A stretch of 64,000 bases of DNA from S5-A14a sp050908895 (GTDB lineage Bacteria; Bacillota; Clostridia; Peptostreptococcales; Anaerovoracaceae). Made by a program: the position numbers and the translations under genes. A model generated the notes under the pieces. The model had not been told where the DNA came from. It saw only the letters and a list, made by a program, of their open reading frames with translations, and searched no databases. Location: contig CP171222.1 in assembly GCA_050908895.1 (NCBI GenBank), forward strand, positions 310,001 through 374,000, read 5' to 3'. How positions within the stretch are numbered: position 1 is the first letter of the stretch; the number at the start of each line of letters is the position of its first letter. Below are positions 45,994 through 54,397 of the stretch, piece after piece.

Positions 45994-47049
45994 ATGAAAA
46001 CTAAAATCTTTAAAAATGTAGCCGAAGATATATGTGAGGCGAGCAAAATAATCGCATCCGGAGGTTTGGTGGCATTCCCTACAGAAACAGTTTATGGATT
46101 AGGGGCTAACGCTTTGGATGAGGAGGCCGTATCAAGAATATATTCAGCTAAAGGTAGACCTAGTGACAATCCTATGATAGTTCACATATCGGCGATAGGC
46201 GATGTGGAGCGAATTGCAAATCTTTCAAAGTTGAATGATGTTCAGATGGAAAAGCTGAGAAAAGTAAGTGATGCTTTCTGGCCGGGACCTCTTACAGTAA
46301 TTTTACCTAAGGCAGAAAACATGCCGAGAGTTACCACAGGTGGACTAGACACGGTGGCGGTGAGAATGCCATCCCATAAAGTGGCAAGAATGATTATTCA
46401 AAGTTCAGGATGTCCGATTGCTGCTCCTAGTGCAAATTTATCAGGAAAACCAAGTCCAACAACCGCAGCTCATACTCTGGCAGATATGGATGGAAGAATA
46501 GATGGACTGATATGGGGGGACGATTGCCAGGTAGGCATTGAGTCGACTGTTGTGGATATGACCTGTGACGTGCCGGTTATTTTACGCCCAGGTGAAATTA
46601 CCAAAGCCGACTTAGAAAGAGTTCTTATGGATAAGGTTGATATTGATCCAAGTCTTGTAAAAGAGCGTGAAGCTAATTCTGATATAGACCCCAGGAGTGC
46701 AGTGAGCATGGATGATGATAATGATTCCGGTGGCCCTAGATCACCGGGTATGAAATATAAACACTATGCACCGGATGCGGAAATGACAATTTATTTTGGG
46801 GATATTGATAAAGGTGAACAAGAAGCAAGGCTTGATGCGAAAGCTTTAGAGGAAAGAGGCAAATCTGTAGAAATTTTGAAATTTACCGACTCTAAGATAG
46901 CGGCCCATGAACTTTTTAAATTCTTGAGGGAAGCTGATGAAAAAGGGATCGATGTTATACTAGCTATAGCAGATTTAAAGGATGAATTAGGGTTTTCGGT
47001 AATGAATCGTATGTTTAAATCTGCAGGATATAATATAAAGAAAGTTTAG
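45994..47049 (+). CDS. L-threonylcarbamoyladenylate synthase (Sua5 type)
   Basis: 351 residues. The YrdC domain fills the first 210 or so (FPTETVYGLGANA, KGRPSDNPMIVHI, GCPIAAPSANLSGKPSPT), and a C-terminal Sua5 domain follows (RSPGMKYKHYAPDAEMTIYF). It makes threonylcarbamoyl-AMP from threonine, bicarbonate and ATP for the t6A modification at position 37 of tRNAs. It lies 72 bases after prfA, a common pairing. Confidence 0.93.
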   Translation: MKTKIFKNVAEDICEASKIIASGGLVAFPTETVYGLGANALDEEAVSRIYSAKGRPSDNPMIVHISAIGDVERIANLSKLNDVQMEKLRKVSDAFWPGPLTVILPKAENMPRVTTGGLDTVAVRMPSHKVARMIIQSSGCPIAAPSANLSGKPSPTTAAHTLADMDGRIDGLIWGDDCQVGIESTVVDMTCDVPVILRPGEITKADLERVLMDKVDIDPSLVKEREANSDIDPRSAVSMDDDNDSGGPRSPGMKYKHYAPDAEMTIYFGDIDKGEQEARLDAKALEERGKSVEILKFTDSKIAAHELFKFLREADEKGIDVILAIADLKDELGFSVMNRMFKSAGYNIKKV

Positions 47050-47058
47050 GTGAAAATG

Positions 47059-47508
47059 ATGATTATTGCAATGGCAGCTGACCATGGCGGTTTTGAACTG
47101 AAAAACAAGGTAAAAGAGCATTTAAAAGGATTAAAAAACAAGAACGGTGAGACCTATAAGATTGTTGATCTAGGGACTAACAGCGAAGATTCTGTTGATT
47201 ATCCTATATTTGGCAAGGCGTGCGCAAGAGCGGTAGCTGGTGGAAAGGCCCAGCTTGGACTGGTCTTTTGCGGGTCGGGTATAGGGATTTCTATAGCAGC
47301 TAATAGATTTAAGGGTGTTAGATGTGCTCTGGTTAATTCCGTAGAGCTTGCAAAACTTGCTAGGAAACATAACAATGCCAATATGTTAGCAATGGGGGGA
47401 AGATTTGTGGAGCCGGAGCTTGCTTTTGAGATGGTGGATGCATGGCTTTCAGAAGAGTATGAAGGTGGCAGACATGAGAGAAGAGTTGCTCTTTTAGATG
47501 AAGAATAG
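47059..47508 (+). CDS. rpiB: Ribose-5-phosphate isomerase B
   Basis: 149 residues. AMAADHGGFELKNKVKEHL at the N-terminus, FCGSGIGISIAANRFKGVRCAL with the active-site cysteine, and ARKHNNANMLAMGGRFV are diagnostic. It interconverts ribose 5-phosphate and ribulose 5-phosphate. Starts at GTG 47050 and ATG 47056 are also possible; AGGTGA is best spaced for ATG 47059. It follows the Sua5 gene with almost no gap. Confidence 0.92.
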   Translation: MIIAMAADHGGFELKNKVKEHLKGLKNKNGETYKIVDLGTNSEDSVDYPIFGKACARAVAGGKAQLGLVFCGSGIGISIAANRFKGVRCALVNSVELAKLARKHNNANMLAMGGRFVEPELAFEMVDAWLSEEYEGGRHERRVALLDEE

Positions 47509-47612
47509 CAAATAAAGTCAGAGAAGAGTCAAATCGGCATTCAAACATAGGCTGTGAAAACTCTTTTGATACAGTTTATAGATTTTGATGAAAAAATTTT
47601 GGAGGACGAGAA

Positions 47613-48242
47613 ATGGGAAAAGTATACGTATTTGATCATCCGCTGATTCAGCACAAAGTATCACTTATGAGAGACAAGAACACAACGGTTAAGGAATTTA
47701 GAGAACTGGCGACTGAAATTTCCACATTAATGGGATATGAAGCTACTAGAAACTTGCCTCTTGAGGAGGTAGAGGTAGAAACTCCTATCAGTAAGACTAA
47801 GACTATGATGCTTAAAGGACAGGATATTGCCATCGTTCCTATTTTGCGTGCAGGACTTGGTTTCGTAGACGGAATGATGAATCTTGTTCCTAATGCGAAA
47901 ATTGGACACGTGGGATTATACCGTGACCCGGACACTCACCTTCCTGTTGAATATTATTGCAAGCTACCTGTAGACATTGAAAATAGACAGACTTTTGTAG
48001 TTGACCCGATGCTTGCTACAGGTGGGTCAGCAGTTGCAGCTATAGATTTTATCAAACAAAGAGGTGGAAAAAATATTATATTTATGTGCTTAATTGCAGC
48101 ACCTGAGGGAATTGAGACACTTCAAGCTGCTCATCCGGATGTTGATATTTATATTGCATGTAAGGATGAAAAATTAAACGAGCATGCCTACATCGTTCCG
48201 GGACTTGGAGACGCAGGAGATAGACTTTACGGAACAAAATAA
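47613..48242 (+). CDS. upp: Uracil phosphoribosyltransferase
   Basis: 209 residues, standard length. The PRPP-binding motif is VVDPMLATGGSAVAAIDF, and the uracil-binding end is YIVPGLGDAGDRLYGTK. It converts uracil and PRPP to UMP in pyrimidine salvage. TTTGGAGGACG precedes the ATG. Last gene of the prfA-Sua5-rpiB-upp string. Confidence 0.96.
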   Translation: MGKVYVFDHPLIQHKVSLMRDKNTTVKEFRELATEISTLMGYEATRNLPLEEVEVETPISKTKTMMLKGQDIAIVPILRAGLGFVDGMMNLVPNAKIGHVGLYRDPDTHLPVEYYCKLPVDIENRQTFVVDPMLATGGSAVAAIDFIKQRGGKNIIFMCLIAAPEGIETLQAAHPDVDIYIACKDEKLNEHAYIVPGLGDAGDRLYGTK

Positions 48243-48353
48243 AATGCATACAGAGGGGATTGCAGTACAAAATAGCGTGGCCCCATTGGGTTTGCCCGTC
48301 AAAATATTTTTGTCAATCTCATACTTTAAATTCCCAATTGAAAGGACTTTGAT

Positions 48354-49685
48354 ATGAAAAATCTAATACCGGATAATGTTAGCGATAAGACTAACGTTTT
48401 TGACGTTCTTAAAGAAAGAGGATTTATTGAACAAGTCACTGATGAAGAGGCAGTTCGAGAGATGCTCGAAAATGAGAAAATAAAATTCTATATAGGCTTT
48501 GACCCAACGGCAGACTGTCTTCACGTTGGACATTTTATGCAGGTAATTATAATGATGTACATGCAGAAGTATGGCCATACACCAGTTGTTTTAATCGGTG
48601 GAGGAACCGGAATGGTAGGGGACCCGTCAGGAAGAAGCGATATGCGTCAGATGATGACCCCGGAGACAATCGAAGCCAATTGTAGAGCTTTCGAGAGGCT
48701 GTTTGTCAAATTTCTTGATTTCGACCATGAATGGAAATACGAAGGAAACGACGGAGTTTATAAGCCCGGCAAGGAGAATAAGACACCGGAACCCGGAAAG
48801 GCAATTTCAGTAAACAATGCCTCGTGGTTAATGCCTCTTAACTATATAGAATTTGTAAGAAAAATCGGGACTCACTTTAATGTGAACACCATGCTCAGAG
48901 CAGAGTGTTTTAAGCAGAGAATGGCTCAGGGGCTATCTTTCTTTGAATTTAATTATATGTTGATGCAGTCCTATGACTTTATGGTAATGGCAAGAGACTT
49001 TGATGTTAAGATGGAGTTTGGGGGCAACGATCAGTGGTCAAATATCATTGGCGGCGTTGACCTTACAAGAAAAGAATGTTGTAAAAAAGTTTATGGGATG
49101 ACCTTTAGTCTTCTAACTACCAGCGAAGGAAAGAAGATGGGTAAGACTCAGAAAGGTGCTTTGTGGCTTGATGCAGACAGAACATCTCCCTATGAATTCT
49201 TCCAGTACTGGAGAAATGTTGCCGATGCAGATGTTAATAAGTGCTTGAGAATGCTTACGTTCCTACCTATGGAAGAAGTTGAAAGGCTATCTGCACTACC
49301 CGGTTCTGAAATTAATAGGGCGAAGGAAGTATTAGCCTTTGAAATTACGAAGTTGGTTCATGGAGAGGAAGAAGCTCGGAAAGCATTGGACGGAGCAAGA
49401 GCCGCCTTTACCGGAGGTGATGCATCAATGGATAATATTCCTACGACTAAGATGAGTCCGGCTGATTTTAAAGGTGATGGCAAAGGTCTCGTATCCCTGC
49501 TTAAGGAAGTAGGACTCGTTCAGTCAAATAGTGATGGATTCCGAACCATTGAGCAAGGTGGAGTAACTCTTAATGGAAGCAAAATAGCTGATAAGAGGTA
49601 TCAAGTAACAAGTGCAGACTTTGAAGAACAGCAACTTGTCATCAAAAAAGGCAAGAAGAAATACCACAAAATAGAACTAGCATAA
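48354..49685 (+). CDS. tyrS: Tyrosyl-tRNA synthetase
   Basis: 443 residues, class I synthetase. The HIGH motif is HVGH in TADCLHVGHFMQV, and the KMSKS-like loop reads GKKMGKTQKGALW. The tyrosine pocket QSYDFMVMARDFDVKMEFGGNDQWSN is intact. The C-terminal 65 residues form an S4 RNA-binding domain (IEQGGVTLNGSKIADKRY). No complete T-box leader can be seen in the 111-bp upstream gap, which is unusual for this gene in Firmicutes. Confidence 0.95.
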   Translation: MKNLIPDNVSDKTNVFDVLKERGFIEQVTDEEAVREMLENEKIKFYIGFDPTADCLHVGHFMQVIIMMYMQKYGHTPVVLIGGGTGMVGDPSGRSDMRQMMTPETIEANCRAFERLFVKFLDFDHEWKYEGNDGVYKPGKENKTPEPGKAISVNNASWLMPLNYIEFVRKIGTHFNVNTMLRAECFKQRMAQGLSFFEFNYMLMQSYDFMVMARDFDVKMEFGGNDQWSNIIGGVDLTRKECCKKVYGMTFSLLTTSEGKKMGKTQKGALWLDADRTSPYEFFQYWRNVADADVNKCLRMLTFLPMEEVERLSALPGSEINRAKEVLAFEITKLVHGEEEARKALDGARAAFTGGDASMDNIPTTKMSPADFKGDGKGLVSLLKEVGLVQSNSDGFRTIEQGGVTLNGSKIADKRYQVTSADFEEQQLVIKKGKKKYHKIELA

Positions 49686-49727
49686 TACTATTCAAGCAAA
49701 TGCTGCCTTTTGAAGTTTATTGAAAAT

Positions 49728-49777
49728 AATCCCCTTTAATAGCATGAAAATCAATAGCTTAAAGGGGATTTTGTTTT
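49728..49777 (+). terminator. Terminator after tyrS
   Basis: AATCCCCTTTAA / TTAAAGGGGATT, 12-bp stem with a 19-nt loop that itself contains the small dyad TAGC...; followed by a T-rich tail. Confidence 0.85.
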
Positions 49778-49897
49778 GGGAAAATCCAGATTTTGGAGAT
49801 ATAATTTCTAACTTATATTTTAAACATAAATCAGGCAAAGAAAAATTATCAAACCTATTTACAAATATGTGACCATATGATAAACTTTATACTACAT

Positions 49898-49917
49898 TTT
49901 TGTGAATAATCACAAAA
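49898..49917 (+). promoter_or_regulatory. Perfect dyad upstream of the NSS transporter
   Basis: TTTTGTGA-ATAA-TCACAAAA, an 8-bp perfect inverted repeat, lies 37 bases before the transporter start. A second dyad ATATG-N4-CATAT is at 49865-49878. The TGTGA-N4-TCACA core is that of a CRP/FNR-family operator. Confidence 0.5.
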
Positions 49918-49954
49918 CAAGGACAACCAAATTATAATTCAGGAGGAATTTATC

Positions 49955-51277
49955 ATGAAAGAAAAAAACATTTTTAGGAGTAAGTGGGGATTCATTCTCA
50001 CAGCAGTAGGTTCAGCCGTTGGGATGGCTAATGTATGGGGATTTCCATACAAGCTGACAGCAAATGGTGGAGGAGCCTTTCTATTAGTATACTTAGCATT
50101 TATCGTGATATTTTCTTATCTAGGGTTGTCCGCCGAATATGCAATAGGAAGAAGAGCTAAAACAGGAACACTGGGAGCATACCAGTATGCTTGGGAAACT
50201 AGAGGCATGGGTAAAGTTGGTAAGGTAATAGGATACCTACCCTTAGCCGGATCTCTTTGTATCGCCATAGGATATGCTGTAATAATTGCATACGTTATGA
50301 AGTCGCTATTTCAGGCTGCAACCGGAAGCCTTATGACGGTTGATACAGACACTTGGTTTAATGGCTTTGCACTCAACGGCTTCAGCGTGGTACCTTTTCA
50401 CTTTGCAGTAATTTGCCTAACACTTTTAACCTGCATTACCGGAGCGACATCCATTGAAAAAGCCAATAAGTTTATGATGCCGATGTTTTTTGTGCTATTT
50501 TTAATATTAGCTGTAAGAGTGGCATTCTTACCGGGAGCTTTTGATGGGTACAAATTCCTTTTCTCGCCGGATTGGTCTCACCTTAAGGATCCATCAGTTA
50601 TTGTGGGTGCAATGGGTCAGGCATTCTTCTCTTTATCTATAACAGGTAGCGGAATGATAGTTTGTGGGGCATATTTAAATAAGAAGGAGAATATCGTTTT
50701 TGGCGCAAAACAGACAGGTTTGTTTGACACCATCGCAGCCATGGTAGCGGCACTAGTTATCGTACCGGCAGTATTTGCTTTCTCCGGACAGCAAGCCGGG
50801 GGGCCGGGTCTTTTGTTCGTTACACTGCCTAAAATTTTGCAAGAAATGCACGGCGGAAGAATCTTTGCTATTTTCTTGTTCTTAGCTGTATTCTTTGGAG
50901 GCATCACATCTCTACAAAACATGTTTGAAGTTGTTTGCGAGTCGGTGCTCCATAAGGTAAAGTTTTTAAATAGGAAGGTTGTGCTAATAATCATCGGGAT
51001 TGTGACCTTCGTTCCGGGGGTATTCATGGAAGATATCACAAGTTGGGGTCCTTGGATGGATCTCGTATCGATTTACATTATTCCAATCGGTGCGACTCTT
51101 GGAGCGATTTCTTGGTTCTGGATTATGGACAAGAAGGAACTTATGGATGAAATTAATACCTTTGAGGGTGAGGGAACAAAATACTCTTCTCTCTGGCATT
51201 CTCTGGGTAGATTTTTGTACACGCCTTTAGCAATCGTAATATGTGTTGTGGCTCTCGTGTTTAAAGTGGCGTTTTAA
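49955..51277 (+). CDS. Neurotransmitter:sodium symporter (NSS) family amino acid transporter
   Basis: 440 residues, about 11-12 membrane segments, the bacterial LeuT/TnaT-like form. The first helix WGFILTAVGSAVGMANVWGFPY has the unwound Na+-binding region, and FFSLSITGSGMIVCGAYL corresponds to helix 6. Such proteins co-transport amino acids with Na+; tryptophan or other neutral amino acids are usual. GGAGGAATT precedes the ATG. It is monocistronic, with a candidate CRP-like operator upstream. Confidence 0.9.
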   Translation: MKEKNIFRSKWGFILTAVGSAVGMANVWGFPYKLTANGGGAFLLVYLAFIVIFSYLGLSAEYAIGRRAKTGTLGAYQYAWETRGMGKVGKVIGYLPLAGSLCIAIGYAVIIAYVMKSLFQAATGSLMTVDTDTWFNGFALNGFSVVPFHFAVICLTLLTCITGATSIEKANKFMMPMFFVLFLILAVRVAFLPGAFDGYKFLFSPDWSHLKDPSVIVGAMGQAFFSLSITGSGMIVCGAYLNKKENIVFGAKQTGLFDTIAAMVAALVIVPAVFAFSGQQAGGPGLLFVTLPKILQEMHGGRIFAIFLFLAVFFGGITSLQNMFEVVCESVLHKVKFLNRKVVLIIIGIVTFVPGVFMEDITSWGPWMDLVSIYIIPIGATLGAISWFWIMDKKELMDEINTFEGEGTKYSSLWHSLGRFLYTPLAIVICVVALVFKVAF

Positions 51278-51346
51278 TTTAAGGTGACAGTTGATAATCC
51301 TCCCAATCTGCAATATAATTGCATTCCAAATTGGAAGGTGAATAAA

Positions 51347-51630
51347 ATGTCTACAATAAGCTCAAGAGTGTCAGATAAAGATTTAAAGTTATTTAAATTT
51401 TATGCCCAAATTAACAACAAGAGTTTGTCAGGAGTTATACGAGATACCATGATCTATCGTGTCGAATATACAAGCAAGGCACGTAAATCACTGAAAAAGC
51501 TCTTAAGGGTAATATGAGTGGGCATTGGAGATATATAGTTGGAGACTATAGGATATTAGCAGATATCCAAGATGAAAAAGTTGTTATTGTAGTTGTTTAG
51601 GTAGGTCATAGGCGAGATATTTACGAATAG
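51347..51630 (+). pseudogene. Remnant of a RelB/RelE toxin-antitoxin locus
   Basis: An ATG at 51347 opens MSTISSRVSDKDLKLFKFY, the N-terminus of a ribbon-helix-helix (DUF6290/RelB-type) antitoxin. After IRDTM it runs straight into the start of a RelE toxin, MIYRVEYTSKARKSLKKL. The frame then stops at 51515. A second piece in another frame, GHWRYIVGDYRILADIQDEK, then an in-frame TAG and VGHRRDIYE to 51630, is the C-terminus of the same toxin. So most of the antitoxin and the middle of the toxin are deleted, and neither can be made. Confidence 0.8.
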
Positions 51631-51632
51631 TC

Positions 51633-51661
51633 TTGCAATATGAACTTTAATATTATATAAT
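51633..51661 (+). promoter_or_regulatory. Promoter of the rplM-rpsI leader
   Basis: TTGCAA and a perfect TATAAT separated by 17 bp. Transcription would start near 51668, leaving a leader of about 375 nt before rplM. Confidence 0.7.
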
Positions 51662-51668
51662 TACTAGC

Positions 51669-52043
51669 ACCTTATAGATAAATACGGGCGCTTTTCTGTG
51701 ACTAGAGGGAGTCAGACAACGGGAATTATGTTTCGACTTTGCGTTAGATAAGAGAGAAACTAAGTTTTTGTGTCGAAGGCGTAAGAGCCTCGGGGTACAC
51801 AGACTAGAAAATTAAATTTTTTAGTATGCCGACCAGGATGTTTGGTGATAAACACAGATGTTTAAGCTAAAGGCAGATATGTCACAGCATATAAATTCTG
51901 ATTTGTTACATAGCACATCTCAGTAGGCAGCACCGAAAAGTATCCAGCTAAAGACGAGACAGAGCTCACAACGAGCACGAGCCTTAGCGGAGTAAACTGT
52001 TTTGTTATGGAGCTTGGAAGCTAGTAGGTAGAAAGGAAAGAAA
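51669..52043 (+). other. Long non-coding leader of rplM-rpsI with local RNA structure
   Basis: No reading frame is evident in these 375 bases. Local pairing includes GTGT-CGAAGGC-N6-GCC-TCG-GGGT-ACAC (51771-51800), ACTAGAAAAT / ATTTTTTAGT (51804-51825), GCTAAAG / CCTTAGC (51947-51988) and AGCTTGGAAGCT (52011-52022). A normal L13 leader in Firmicutes is much shorter. It could be a processed small RNA, a long autoregulatory leader, or decayed sequence. Confidence 0.35.
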
Positions 52044-52472
52044 ATGAAATCATTTATTGCAAAGCCTCATGAAGTTGAGCGCAAGTGGTACGTGGTGGAT
52101 GCAGAGGGACAGACTCTTGGTAGAGTTGCATCTCAGGTTGCGTCAGTTCTTCGTGGTAAGAATAAGCCAACTTACACTCCTCACGTAGACTGTGGTGATT
52201 ATGTAATCGTAATCAATGCAGAGAAAATCGAGGTTACAGGTAAGAAGCGTAAGGAGAAGGTTTACAAGCATCACACTGGATATCCGGGTGGACTTAGAGA
52301 GACTACTTTCGAGAAGCTTATTGCTAGAAAGCCTGAGGAAATTATTCGGCATGCAGTTAAGGGCATGATGCCAAAGGGTAAACTTGGACGTCAGATGTAC
52401 AAGAAGTTAAAAGTTTACGCAGGACCTGAGCATAATCATACAGCTCAGAAACCGGAAACACTGGAATTTTAA
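52044..52472 (+). CDS. rplM: 50S ribosomal protein L13
   Basis: 142 residues. The whole protein follows the family: WYVVDAEGQTLGRVASQVAS, CGDYVIVINAEKIEVTGKK, AVKGMMPKGKLGRQMYKKL, VYAGPEHNHTAQKP. GAAAGGAAAG precedes the ATG. It is cotranscribed with rpsI, 20 bases downstream, as in most bacteria. Confidence 0.97.
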   Translation: MKSFIAKPHEVERKWYVVDAEGQTLGRVASQVASVLRGKNKPTYTPHVDCGDYVIVINAEKIEVTGKKRKEKVYKHHTGYPGGLRETTFEKLIARKPEEIIRHAVKGMMPKGKLGRQMYKKLKVYAGPEHNHTAQKPETLEF

Positions 52473-52492
52473 AGGAAAGGGAGGAATAAACA

Positions 52493-52888
52493 ATGGCAAA
52501 GATCCAATATCAGGGAACAGGAAGAAGAAAATCCTCAGTTGCTAGAGTTAGATTAATCCCTGGAACAGGTGAAATTCTAGTAAACAAGAAGTCTCTAGAC
52601 GATTATTTCGGAATGGAGCTTCTAAAGAGAGAAGTTAAGAGACCGTTTGCAATCGCTGGTTGCGAAGGTAAGTTTGACGTTATTGCTACTGTAAAAGGTG
52701 GTGGTACTACAGGTCAGGCGGGAGCACTTAGACATGGTATTTCAAGAGCTCTTTGCGTAGCAGATAAGGAAAGCTACAGAGCACCTCTTAAAGCTGCAGG
52801 ATTCTTAACAAGAGACCCTCGTATGAAGGAAAGAAAGAAATACGGATTGAAGAAGGCTCGTAGAGCAAGCCAGTTCTCAAAACGTTAA
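52493..52888 (+). CDS. rpsI: 30S ribosomal protein S9
   Basis: 131 residues, standard. YQGTGRRKSSVARVRLIPG at the N-terminus and the C-terminal RKKYGLKKARRASQFSKR, whose end reaches the ribosomal P site, are intact. AAGGGAGGAATAAAC precedes the ATG. A strong terminator follows. Confidence 0.97.
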   Translation: MAKIQYQGTGRRKSSVARVRLIPGTGEILVNKKSLDDYFGMELLKREVKRPFAIAGCEGKFDVIATVKGGGTTGQAGALRHGISRALCVADKESYRAPLKAAGFLTRDPRMKERKKYGLKKARRASQFSKR

Positions 52889-52920
52889 TCGAAATCCATA
52901 TTCATATAAGAGAGAATTTG

Positions 52921-52955
52921 AAAAGCCTTGGAAAGGATTGTTTCCAAGGCTTTTA
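52921..52955 (+). terminator. Terminator after rpsI
   Basis: AAAAGCCTTGGAAA / TTTCCAAGGCTTTT, a 14-bp perfect stem with a 6-nt loop, able to work in both directions between the convergent genes. Confidence 0.92.
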
Positions 52956-52998
52956 TTGCGTTTTGGGATGTTTTTTTGCCGCTTTTGATTATGAAGTG

Positions 52999-53805
52999 CT
53001 ATACTTTCGTATTTGCCAACCAGTTCACGCACTTTTTGCAGTCCTGACTTTCTAAGGTTAATGTATAGTTGGACTTGTTGAACTTCTCTATATCCAACAA
53101 CACCTGGTGCATGTCGAGACTACCATCCGGAAGTGGACTGTGGGTGTCTTTTGTTCCGTCGTTATTATGAATATGATAGTGAGATACTCTGTCGCCTAAA
53201 TGCACTATCCAGTCCTTGATGGTTAAATCTGGCTGAGAACAGGTGTTGGCATGACCTGTATCAAGGCAAAGTTTAAAGTTTGGTCTTGCAAAGGCGTCAT
53301 AAAGCTTTGCAATCATGTATGGCTCATCTTCAAAGCAGTTCTCCACAATAACGGTAAAATCGTCTTTATTTTTTAGGAATCTGTCCCAGAAAATCATTGA
53401 CCTATCGTGGTGCCAGCTTTTGTAGTACATGGGGGGAAAGTATCCGGAGTGAACAACCATTTGATTAAGGCCTATTTCCTTACACAATTTATACGTTTCT
53501 TCCAGTCTTTCAAGGCCCATTTCGACAGCACGGGGATCCATAGCGCTAGGAACTATTTCTGTAAAGGGTCCGTGAAGTATGAGGCGCTCACCTTTTTTGT
53601 AAGGAAAAGAGAGGCCTGCGGCTTTTACATCTTTTTCTATCCACTTTAAGGTCTGTGGCAATTTATCAAGGTCTAAATACTCGGAAATACACACATGGTT
53701 AAGTTCTATGCCCAGGTCGAATTCTATTGCTACTTCTAGGGCATCTTTTGAATAGGTAGCGATATGTAGTTTATGTCTTAAATGTTCTAATAAATTTGAT
53801 CTCAT
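52999..53805 (-). CDS. Sugar phosphate isomerase/epimerase-like TIM-barrel protein
   Basis: 268 residues from ATG 53805. It has the xylose-isomerase-like/AP endonuclease 2 TIM-barrel pattern: IGLNQMVVHSGYFPP, FTVIVENCFEDEPYMI, FKLCLDTGHANTC and DWIVHLGDRVSHYHIHNND, which supply metal ligands. Role and substrate are unknown. The frame is open for 12 codons upstream, but that part holds a promoter-like TTGCTA, 17 bp, TAAAAT that ends about 10 bases before the ATG. There is no Shine-Dalgarno, so the message may be leaderless. Confidence 0.78.
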   Translation of the reverse strand: MRSNLLEHLRHKLHIATYSKDALEVAIEFDLGIELNHVCISEYLDLDKLPQTLKWIEKDVKAAGLSFPYKKGERLILHGPFTEIVPSAMDPRAVEMGLERLEETYKLCKEIGLNQMVVHSGYFPPMYYKSWHHDRSMIFWDRFLKNKDDFTVIVENCFEDEPYMIAKLYDAFARPNFKLCLDTGHANTCSQPDLTIKDWIVHLGDRVSHYHIHNNDGTKDTHSPLPDGSLDMHQVLLDIEKFNKSNYTLTLESQDCKKCVNWLANTKV

Positions 53806-53892
53806 GTGAGAAATTTTATCATAATTTGTTAGCCATAGCAAAGAGATAATTGTAGATTTGACAATTTTGTTCTAAAAATAATGCAATATCCC

Positions 53893-53922
53893 TTGACATA
53901 GGATGGAATTTTAGTTTATACT
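53893..53922 (+). promoter_or_regulatory. Promoter of the second cobalamin riboswitch
   Basis: A perfect TTGACA and TATACT separated by 18 bp, with the start near 53930, about 20 bases before the aptamer. Confidence 0.75.
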
Positions 53923-53949
53923 CATTATGAACTAAGAAAATATTGTGTT

Positions 53950-54055
53950 TGCTTTCTGGAGATTAGGACCAGAAATAGAGGGGAAACAGGTTAGAATCCT
54001 GTACGGTCCCGCCACTGTGAGTGGAGTTATCCACAAGTCAGGCTACCTCGGCAAA
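53950..54055 (+). promoter_or_regulatory. Cobalamin riboswitch (second copy)
   Basis: The core reads GGGGAAACAGGTTAGAATCCTG, ACGGTCCCGCCACTGTGAG, GTGGAGTTATCCAC and AAGTCAGGCTACC, in the consensus order. It is shorter than the copy at 29322 and lacks a visible peripheral GGGAAGGC segment. The terminator downstream and an exclusive alternative pairing make transcription control likely. The next gene on the strand is an AEC-family transporter. Confidence 0.9.
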
Positions 54056-54104
54056 TGTATTAGAGCGATGGACTCACCAAACTTCAACAGACTTGTTTTT
54101 TATT

Positions 54105-54132
54105 GGTTGCGCTCTATTCGCAGCCTTTTTTA
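54105..54132 (+). terminator. Riboswitch terminator with antiterminator partner
   Basis: GGTTGCG / CGCAGCC, a 7-bp stem with a 7-nt loop and a T7-rich tail. CGCTCTA (54110-54116), in the stem and loop, is exactly complementary to TAGAGCG at 54061-54067, just 3' of the aptamer. The two pairings exclude each other. Confidence 0.8.
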
Positions 54133-54397
54133 GTTAAGAAGGTAGTGAACACAAGTATTTTGATAATTAATGTAAAGGCAGGATAACATCCTTTTTCGTA
54201 AACACTTTCTGCCGAATTCATATCCATAGTTTAGGGCGGATATGAATTTGAATTTACTAGAGAAATTATCTAATAGTTCAGTTTCTTTAATCTTCTTTTC
54301 TGAGGGCCGCCTGAGATAGGTGGCCTTCACATTTTATGGGGAAAACTTGTACTGTAAATTAATAGGGTTTTTAAGGAAAGGATTAATTAGATTTAAA

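Noticed and set aside
48243..48353. T-box leader before tyrS, suggested by the stretch AGCGTGGCCCCATTGGG
   Set aside because: The gap is too short, and the specifier stem, the T-box core sequence and a terminator are missing.
51669..52043. RNase P RNA, 6S RNA or group II intron fragment in the rplM leader
   Set aside because: The conserved cores of these RNAs could not be found by eye.
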